Of a stretch of DNA of 64,000 nt, positions 58,795-64,000 are shown in pieces. The stretch comes from an uncultured Prevotellaceae bacterium. GTDB lineage: Bacteria > Bacteroidota > Bacteroidia > Bacteroidales > Bacteroidaceae. The position numbers and the translations under genes are program-made. How positions within the stretch are numbered: the first letter of the stretch is position 1; the number at the start of each line of letters is the position of its first letter. The DNA is taken from positions 1 through 64,000 of the forward strand of contig ONJJ01000034.1 of NCBI GenBank assembly GCA_900318115.1, written 5' to 3'. A model generated the notes under the pieces. That model saw only the letters and a list, made by a program, of their open reading frames with translations, searched no databases and was not told where the DNA came from.

Positions 58795-59382
58795 TCAGAA
58801 CTGAACCTCGGGTGCTTTCTCGGCACCAGCTTCGGCCTTGAAATTGCCCTTGGTGCTGAATCCAAACATGTTAGCAAAGAGGTTTGCGGGGAAGCTGCGG
58901 ACAGAGACGTTGTATTTCTGTGCGGCTTCGTTGAAGAGACGGCGCGACTCGGCAATGCGGTTCTCCGTGCCTTCGAGCTGAGCCTGCAGCTCGCTGAACT
59001 GTTGGTTGGCTTTCAGGTCGGGGTAGTTCTCCGTGATGGCGAGCAGACGGCCTAATGCCTGGCTCACTTCGCCCTGTGCGGCCTGGTATTCTGCCAGCTT
59101 CTCGGGAGTGAGGTTCGTGGGATCTACGGTGACCTGCGTGGCCTTCGTGCGAGCCTCGACAACGGCTTGCAGGGTCTCGCTCTCATGGGCGGCATAGCCC
59201 TTGACGGTGTTCACGAGGTTGGGGATGAGGTCGGCACGACGCTGGTACTGAGCCTCTACGTCAGCCCATGCGCGGGATACGTTTTCGTCCTGAGAGACGA
59301 GGCCGTTGTAGGTGTTGCATCCGTAGAAGCCACAGAGGACCACGACGGCAGCGATGATGAGATAGATGGATGATTTTTTCAT
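58795..59382 (-). CDS. lemA: LemA family protein
   Basis: 195 residues. One N-terminal membrane anchor (IYLIIAAVVVLCGFYG) then a helical bundle. LVSQDENVSRAWADVEAQYQRRADLIPNLVNTVKGYA is the LemA hallmark, followed by ENYPDLKANQQFSELQAQLEGTENRI and a YNVSVRSFPANLFANMFGF end. It is usually paired with a TPM-domain gene, as here. The biochemical role is not settled. Confidence 0.95.
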   Translation of the reverse strand: MKKSSIYLIIAAVVVLCGFYGCNTYNGLVSQDENVSRAWADVEAQYQRRADLIPNLVNTVKGYAAHESETLQAVVEARTKATQVTVDPTNLTPEKLAEYQAAQGEVSQALGRLLAITENYPDLKANQQFSELQAQLEGTENRIAESRRLFNEAAQKYNVSVRSFPANLFANMFGFSTKGNFKAEAGAEKAPEVQF

Positions 59383-59399
59383 TGTAGTATGTTTTTAGG

Positions 59400-59505
59400 G
59401 GTTTGGATTTTAGTGGGGTGTGATGGGGGATGATGGGGTTAATGGGGGGATGGGGTTATTGGGTCTAATGGGGTTAATGGGCTTGATGGTGGATTTTTTG
59501 GGGGC
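59400..59505 (+). repeat. G-run-rich simple repeat between the TPM and lemA genes
   Basis: The plus strand (template strand for the genes) repeats GATGGGGTTAATGGGG-like words. Eight runs of three to six G are separated by 2-6 bases, a strong G-quadruplex pattern. The mRNA would carry the C-rich complement. Confidence 0.75.
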
Positions 59506-60432
59506 TCAGAACCGACCTCCGGCTCCTCCTCCTCCGAAGCTGCCTCCTCCGAAGCTGCCTCCGAAGGAGCCGCCGCCTCCTCGGCCGAAGAAACTGCCGC
59601 CGAGAGCACCGCCGGCTGCTGCGCTGCCGCTGCCGCTGTTGAGGTCTTCGTCCCAGTGCAGCTCCTTCACGAAGAAGCAATGGGAGCATTTGTAGGTGTC
59701 GTGGTGGCTGCGGAGGCCGAGGCGACGGTTGGTGGTGGTGTAGCCCGAGACCTTTTTCATCTTATGCTGCTTGCAGCTGGGGCAGTAGGATTTCTTGTAG
59801 TTGTCGTACCAGACGCCGAAGCCGATGAGGCCGAGGCCGAGGAGCATGCAGAGGATGAAGGCGATGAGTGCGGCTGTGTCGTCCTCGTTGTCGAAGTCGG
59901 CCAAGCCCACGAGGGAGTCGTCGCCATCGACGTACTTGGTGATGGCACGGACGGTGGCCAGCATCGCCTCATCCCAGTCGCCTTCGCGCAGGGCGGGCAG
60001 CATCTGGTTGTTTTCTATGCGCTTGCAGATGGCATCGGGCAGGGTGCCTTCGAGTCCGCGGCCTGTGAGGATGTAGTACACGCGGTCGCCGGTGGAAAGG
60101 AGGATGATGAGTCCGCTGTTTTGGTCCTTGCGTCCGATGCCGTACTTCCTTCCGAGCTCCATGCAGAAGTCATACGCCTCGCCTCCCTGGATGCGCTCGA
60201 CCACCGCCAGGACGGTCTGTACGCCGTGGGCGGTTTCCATCTGTCCTAACCAGAGGTTGAGCGAGTCCACAGTCTCCTGCGAGAGGATGCCGTCGGGGTT
60301 GGAGACGTACTGTGTCTTATCCTGGAGGTAGGGGATGGGCAGGTTGTCGGGGGTGTAGGTGGCAGCGAGGAGGGGTGTTACCGCGCAGAGCTGCGCGGCA
60401 CACAGGAGGAAAAGGATGCAGAGTTTCTTCAT
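59506..60432 (-). CDS. TPM-domain membrane protein
   Basis: 308 residues. Signal peptide to about residue 24 (PLLAA). The TPM domain (VSNPDGILSQETVDSLNLWLG, LGRKYGIGRKDQNSGLIILLSTGDRVYYILTGRGLEG) spans about 40-180. A membrane segment (ALIAFILCMLLGLGLIGFGVWY) is followed by a cysteine-paired element (CPSCKQHKM, YKCSHC), possibly zinc-binding. The C-terminus is glycine/serine-rich (FGGSFGGGSFGGG), common in TPM proteins. Usual partner of lemA; the function is uncertain (phosphatase activity has been reported for the domain). Confidence 0.85.
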   Translation of the reverse strand: MKKLCILFLLCAAQLCAVTPLLAATYTPDNLPIPYLQDKTQYVSNPDGILSQETVDSLNLWLGQMETAHGVQTVLAVVERIQGGEAYDFCMELGRKYGIGRKDQNSGLIILLSTGDRVYYILTGRGLEGTLPDAICKRIENNQMLPALREGDWDEAMLATVRAITKYVDGDDSLVGLADFDNEDDTAALIAFILCMLLGLGLIGFGVWYDNYKKSYCPSCKQHKMKKVSGYTTTNRRLGLRSHHDTYKCSHCFFVKELHWDEDLNSGSGSAAAGGALGGSFFGRGGGGSFGGSFGGGSFGGGGAGGRF

Positions 60433-60504
60433 AGGCGTTTCTTTTGTCCTTGTATTTTCCTTTTATGCTAAACCTGGTCGTGGTGTGACCGTAGTTCACA
60501 TTAT

Positions 60505-61485
60505 TTAATCTTTTCCATTCCAGAATTCCCAGCTGGCGACGGCCTGGCGGTGCAGCATCTCGAGGCCGCTCTTGACGGTGGCGCCGAAGCGGCGGCCTTG
60601 CTGCATGAAGAGGGTGACTTCGGGGTTGTAAACGAGGTCGAAGAGCAGATGGCGCGGCGAGAGGGCAGCGTAGGGGAGGGGAGGGGAGGCGTCCACCTTG
60701 GGATACATGCCGAGAGGGGTGCAGTTGACGATGACGGTGTAGTCGGCAAGCAGGGAGGGGGTGACGTCAGAGTAGGTGAGGGGAGGGAGACTCGGCGAAT
60801 ACGCCGAGCACCCAACCGAAGTATCTTGGGGGGCAGAGGGCCGGCCGAGGGGGGAAGCTTCGGGGGAGGAGGGTTGCCCGAGGGGGGAAGATTGGGCAGA
60901 GGGCAGGCCGAGGGGGGAAGCTTCGGAGGAGGAGAGCAGGCCGAGGGGGAAAGTTTGGGAGGAGGTTTCGGGGGAGGAAGATTGGGGGGAGGGAGATTGG
61001 GGGGAGGAGGGTTGGTTGGGGGTGCGGGTGCGGCTGACGTAGCGCCATTCGATGCCGAGTTTTTCGAGGCCGTGGCAGATGGCTTTCGAGGCGCCGCCGG
61101 TGCCGAGGACGAGGGCTCGCGTGTGGTGCGGCTTCAGGAGGGGACGGATGCTGTCCATGAAGCCGATGATGTCGGAGTTGAATCCCTTCAGATGGGGTCG
61201 CCCGCCTTGGCGTGTGATGCGGATGACATTGACGGCGCCTATGGCGCGCGCTTCGTCCGAGAGTTCGTCGAGCAGTGGAATGACTGCCTGCTTGTGGGGC
61301 AAGGTGACGTTGAGGCCCCGCAAACCCGGATGCTCTGCTATCACTTGCTGCAGGAGGTCGGCCGATGGCAGTTCGAAGTTGAGGTAGGTGGCATCGATTC
61401 CCTCGCGCGCGAATTTTTCTAAGAAGAACGCGCGCGAGAAAGAGTGCCCGAGTGGGTAGCCCAAAAGACCGTATTCACAGGTCAT
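60505..61485 (-). CDS. aroE: Shikimate dehydrogenase with an internal low-complexity insertion
   Basis: 326 residues, about 75 more than usual. The extra residues (about 154-232) are Ser/Pro/Leu-rich with a roughly 10-residue repeat (SPLGLPSAQS, SPLGQPSSPEA, SPLGRPSAPQ) and the hairpin element encoding GCSAYSP. The rest is normal: GHSFSRAFFLEKF, NVTLPHKQAVIPLLDE (with catalytic Lys), GFNSDIIGFMDS, nucleotide loop LGTGGASKAICHGL, VSRTR and, after the insertion, VNCTPLGMYP. The insertion lies in the NADP-binding domain just after the VSRT strand, at the loop that contacts the 2'-phosphate, which often varies in length. It should still be active, but is untested. It follows menG. Confidence 0.93.
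   Translation of the reverse strand: MTCEYGLLGYPLGHSFSRAFFLEKFAREGIDATYLNFELPSADLLQQVIAEHPGLRGLNVTLPHKQAVIPLLDELSDEARAIGAVNVIRITRQGGRPHLKGFNSDIIGFMDSIRPLLKPHHTRALVLGTGGASKAICHGLEKLGIEWRYVSRTRTPNQPSSPQSPSPQSSSPETSSQTFPLGLLSSSEASPLGLPSAQSSPLGQPSSPEASPLGRPSAPQDTSVGCSAYSPSLPPLTYSDVTPSLLADYTVIVNCTPLGMYPKVDASPPLPYAALSPRHLLFDLVYNPEVTLFMQQGRRFGATVKSGLEMLHRQAVASWEFWNGKD
60791..60817 (-). repeat. 27-bp hairpin element, copy 5 (in aroE)
   Basis: Plus strand: CTCGGCG, AATA, CGCCGAG, then CACCCAACC. Perfect stem. It is read in the third frame (SVGCSAYSPS). A purine-rich tract with direct repeats lies immediately upstream in the coding sense (60818-61020). Confidence 0.85.
60818..61020 (-). repeat. Purine-rich tandem repeat tract inside aroE
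   Basis: The plus strand is almost wholly G and A, with repeats of GGCCGAGGGGGGAAGCTTCGG and GAGGGTTGCCCGAGGGGGGA-like words. It encodes the Ser/Pro-rich repeats of the AroE insertion. No stop codon occurs in the coding frame. Confidence 0.8.
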
Positions 61486-61632
61486 AATTCACAATTCATA
61501 ATTCACAATTCATAATTCATAATTCGCAGGTCACACGTCACAGGTCACAATTCACAATTCATAATTCATAATTCACAGGTCACACGTCACAGGTCACAAT
61601 TCATAATTCAAAATTCATAATTGGGCTGCCTG
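61486..61632. repeat. Simple-sequence repeat between menG and aroE
   Basis: Repeats of CATAATTCACAATT and of CAGGTCACACGTCACAGGTC on the plus strand, the latter block duplicated (about 61527 and 61575). No gene or clear terminator. Confidence 0.8.
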
Positions 61633-62370
61633 CTATTTCGTTGCGAGATACATGGTGCTGAGTCCGAAGGTGAACCGCTGGAATTGCACATCCCTGAATC
61701 CGCAATGCAGCATGAGCGGCTTCAGCTCCTCAGCCTGCGGGAAGGCTGCCATGGTCTGCGGCAGGTAGGTGTAGGCGCTGTCGTCATGACTGATGTGCCG
61801 CCCGATGAAGGGCATCACGGTGTGGGAGTAGATGTGGAAGAGTTGCTTCATGGGGAAGTGCGGCGGCGTGGTGAGTTCCACCAGCATCAGATGTCCTCCG
61901 GGCACGAGCACGCGGCACATCTCCTTGAGGCCTGCCTCGAGGTCGTCGAAGTTGCGGGCTCCGTAGGCCACGGTGACGGCGTCGAAGGTGCCGTCGCTGA
62001 AGGAGAGGTTGGTGGAGTCGTCCTTCGAGAAGAAGATGACGTTGTCCAGTCCTGCCTCTTTCACTTTCTTGCGTCCCACTTCCATCATCCCCTCGCTGAT
62101 ATCTACTCCGATGATGCGGTCGGGGTCCAGGCGTTGCGCCGCCAGGATGGCGAAGTCGCCCGTACCCGTGGCGATGTCGAGTATCGTCTGTGGGGCAAAG
62201 GGCTTCAGCGCGTCGATGGCTTTGCGTCGCCATCGCCGGTCTATGCCGAGCGAGAGCGAATGGTTGAGGCGGTCGTAGGTGGGGGCGATGCGGTTGAACA
62301 TCGTCTCCACCTGCTCGCGCTTCGGGCCTGCGGCCTTGGAGTATGGGGTGATGGGTTCTTGGTAGTACAT
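61633..62370 (-). CDS. menG/ubiE: Demethylmenaquinone methyltransferase
   Basis: 245 residues, class I SAM methyltransferase. It does the last step of menaquinone synthesis. [21 protein letters not shown], the SAM loop [19 protein letters not shown]-like [25 protein letters not shown] and the C-terminal MMLHCGF-like block are standard for UbiE/MenG. Menaquinone is the expected quinone in Bacteroidales. It follows purC by 17 bp. Confidence 0.95.
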   Translation of the reverse strand: MYYQEPITPYSKAAGPKREQVETMFNRIAPTYDRLNHSLSLGIDRRWRRKAIDALKPFAPQTILDIATGTGDFAILAAQRLDPDRIIGVDISEGMMEVGRKKVKEAGLDNVIFFSKDDSTNLSFSDGTFDAVTVAYGARNFDDLEAGLKEMCRVLVPGGHLMLVELTTPPHFPMKQLFHIYSHTVMPFIGRHISHDDSAYTYLPQTMAAFPQAEELKPLMLHCGFRDVQFQRFTFGLSTMYLATK

Positions 62371-62387
62371 GAGAGGGGAGCTGGCGG

Positions 62388-63341
62388 TTATTTGCTGTGC
62401 TCGGCGAGCCAGGCCTTGACGTTGCGCTCGATGCGTGCTGCCACGTCGGCTTCGGAGGCTGCTCTTTCGAACTTCTCGCCCACGATGTGCTCGTAGAGCT
62501 CGATGTAGCGGTCGCTGATGCTGTCAACGAAGGCGTCGGTCAGCTCGGGCATGACGTCGCCGGGACGGTTCATGAAGTTGTGGTCGATGAGCCATTGGCG
62601 CACGAACTCCTTGGAGAGCTGGCGCTGGGGCTCGCCCTTGGCGAACTTCTCCTCATAGCCTTCGGCGTAGAAGTAGCGGCTGCTGTCGGGGGTGTGGATC
62701 TCGTCGATGAGGATGACCTTGCCGTCGCGCTTGCCGAACTCATACTTCGTGTCCACGAGGATGAGGCCCTTCTTGGCAGCAATCTCCGTGCCGCGCTGGA
62801 AGAGGGCGCGCGTGTAGCGTTCCATGACTTCGTAGTCCTCGGCGCTGACGATTCCCTGTGCGATGATTTCCTCCTTGGAGATGTTCTCGTCGTGGCCCTC
62901 GTCGGCCTTGGTGGTCGGGGTGATGATCGGTTCGGGGAAACGCTCGTTCTCGCGCATGCCATCCGGCAGCTTCACGCCGCAGAGCTCGCGGCAGCCGTTC
63001 TTGTACTCGCGCCAGGCGGACCCTGTCAGGTAGCCGCGGATAATCATCTCCACGCGGAAGCCCTCAGCCTTCAGACCCACGGTGACCATAGGGTCGGGAG
63101 TGGCGAGTTTCCAGTTGGGGACGATGTCGGCGGTGGCGTCGAGGAAGGCGGCCGCGATCTGGTTCAGCACCTGACCCTTGAAAGGAATGCCCTTCGGCAG
63201 CACGACGTCGAAGGCAGAGATGCGGTCGGTGGCGACCATCACCATCAGGTCGTCGTTGATGTCATACACGTCGCGTACCTTTCCATGGTACACACTCTTT
63301 TGTCCATCGAAGTGGAACTCAGTCTTTGTTAAAGCTTTCAT
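62388..63341 (-). CDS. purC: Phosphoribosylaminoimidazolesuccinocarboxamide synthase (SAICAR synthetase)
   Basis: 317 residues. It joins aspartate to CAIR in purine synthesis with [82 protein letters not shown] and [11 protein letters not shown] are typical. It lies 26 bp after phoH. Confidence 0.97.
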   Translation of the reverse strand: MKALTKTEFHFDGQKSVYHGKVRDVYDINDDLMVMVATDRISAFDVVLPKGIPFKGQVLNQIAAAFLDATADIVPNWKLATPDPMVTVGLKAEGFRVEMIIRGYLTGSAWREYKNGCRELCGVKLPDGMRENERFPEPIITPTTKADEGHDENISKEEIIAQGIVSAEDYEVMERYTRALFQRGTEIAAKKGLILVDTKYEFGKRDGKVILIDEIHTPDSSRYFYAEGYEEKFAKGEPQRQLSKEFVRQWLIDHNFMNRPGDVMPELTDAFVDSISDRYIELYEHIVGEKFERAASEADVAARIERNVKAWLAEHSK

Positions 63342-63367
63342 TGTTATCTGGTTTGTAGGATTATATT

Positions 63368-64000
63368 TTAGGTCTCATGGGTTTCATGGGTCTCATGGGT
63401 CTCATGGGTTTCATGGGTTTCATGGGGTTTGTGGGCCTCATAGGCCTCGTAGGCATTGACAATCTTCGTGACCAACTTGTGGCGGACGATGTCTTTCTGT
63501 CCCAGCTGGATGACCGCGATGTCGTCTATGCCCCCGAGGATGTTCAGTGCCTCGATGAGTCCGCTCTTCTGGGAGCGCGGCAGGTCGATCTGCGTCATGT
63601 CGCCCGTGACGATCATCTTCGTGTTCATGCCCATGCGGGTGAGGAACATCTTGATCTGGGCGGGCGTGGTGTTCTGCGCCTCGTCCAGGATGACCACGGC
63701 ATCGTTCAGGGTGCGGCCGCGCATGAAAGCGAGCGGGGCAATCTGGATGATGTTCTGCTCCATCATCTCATTCAGCTTCTGTCGCGGTATCATATCCTCC
63801 AGCGCATCGTACAGCGGTTGGAGGTAGGGGTCGATCTTGTCCTTCATGTCGCCGGGCAGGAAGCCCAGTTTCTCTCCAGCCTCCACGGCGGGACGGCTGA
63901 GGATGATGCGTCGCACCTCCTTGTTCTTCATGGCGCGCACGGCCAGTGCGATGCTCGTGTAGGTCTTGCCGCTGCCCGCCGGTCCGATGGCAAACAGCAT
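63368..64000 (-). CDS. phoH: PhoH-family ATPase, 5' part missing
   Basis: The C-terminal 210 residues; the start lies beyond the window. Walker [33 protein letters not shown], Walker [23 protein letters not shown]. PhoH proteins are ATPases linked to RNA metabolism, with the C-terminal part resembling SF1 helicase cores. The last residues are an unusual His-Glu-Thr triplet repeat (about six copies) encoded by 9-bp tandem repeats. Confidence 0.9.
   Translation of the reverse strand: MLFAIGPAGSGKTYTSIALAVRAMKNKEVRRIILSRPAVEAGEKLGFLPGDMKDKIDPYLQPLYDALEDMIPRQKLNEMMEQNIIQIAPLAFMRGRTLNDAVVILDEAQNTTPAQIKMFLTRMGMNTKMIVTGDMTQIDLPRSQKSGLIEALNILGGIDDIAVIQLGQKDIVRHKLVTKIVNAYEAYEAHKPHETHETHETHETHETHET
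63370..63430 (-). repeat. 9-bp coding tandem repeat at the end of phoH
   Basis: On the plus strand CATGGGTCT and CATGGGTTT alternate six to seven times in a row. They encode the repeated His-Glu-Thr triplet at the PhoH C-terminus. The period of nine keeps the frame when copies change. Confidence 0.85.

Overview
The window comes from a Bacteroidota genome, order Bacteroidales, most probably Prevotellaceae. The signs are two SusC/SusD pairs, a fused lpxC-fabZ gene, a T9SS-type C-terminal sorting domain, promoters of the TAnnTTTG type and the order phoH-purC-menG-aroE. No RNA or marker gene in the window fixes the genus. Every gene I can support lies on the minus strand, so the window is read from 64000 down to 1.

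From 64000 to 53193 there is housekeeping: phoH (cut by the window edge), purC, menG/ubiE, aroE, a TPM-domain protein with lemA, a lipoprotein, purM, a small membrane protein, a tRNA-Val with its own promoter and terminator, prfA, and a DUF4153 membrane protein. From 53192 to 48361 lies a rearranged stretch: a GxxExxY nuclease-fold gene between copies of a repeat of about 200 bp, pyrF, an ECF sigma cassette (sigma factor, likely anti-sigma, secreted protein, outer-membrane protein) and a decayed second copy of pyrF. Next come an AT-rich gap and a VapE/primase-like gene.

From 45686 to 36448 runs a lipid A and cell-wall group: lpxD, lpxC-fabZ (one-base frameshift), lpxA, a pRiA4b ORF-3-like gene, miaA, PBP1A and a Pif1-type helicase (also frameshifted). 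From 36298 to 10915 lies a polysaccharide-utilisation locus. A GH43 and a GH128 enzyme precede an eight-gene operon: fasciclin lipoprotein, SusC, SusD, three more fasciclin lipoproteins, SusC, SusD. The GH128 suggests a beta-1,3-glucan substrate. A repeat-filled gap (10079-10914) holds a BrickBuilt-like MITE and a long palindromic element. Then come a GH2 beta-galactosidase, a DUF6057 membrane protein, a PD40 protein with a haem-binding motif, a DPP-IV-like peptidase and the N-terminal part of a DHH phosphoesterase.

The most unusual signal is a family of five 27-bp elements. Each is a 7-bp perfect stem, a 4-base AT loop and a conserved 9-base head. All five lie inside protein-coding genes (nrnA-like, DPP-IV twice, the Pif1-like helicase, aroE), all in the same orientation, in three different reading frames, and none interrupts its frame. 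Stem sequences differ between copies but always pair. Four of the five sit next to a Ser/Pro/Ala-rich insertion encoded by a purine/pyrimidine-biased tract.
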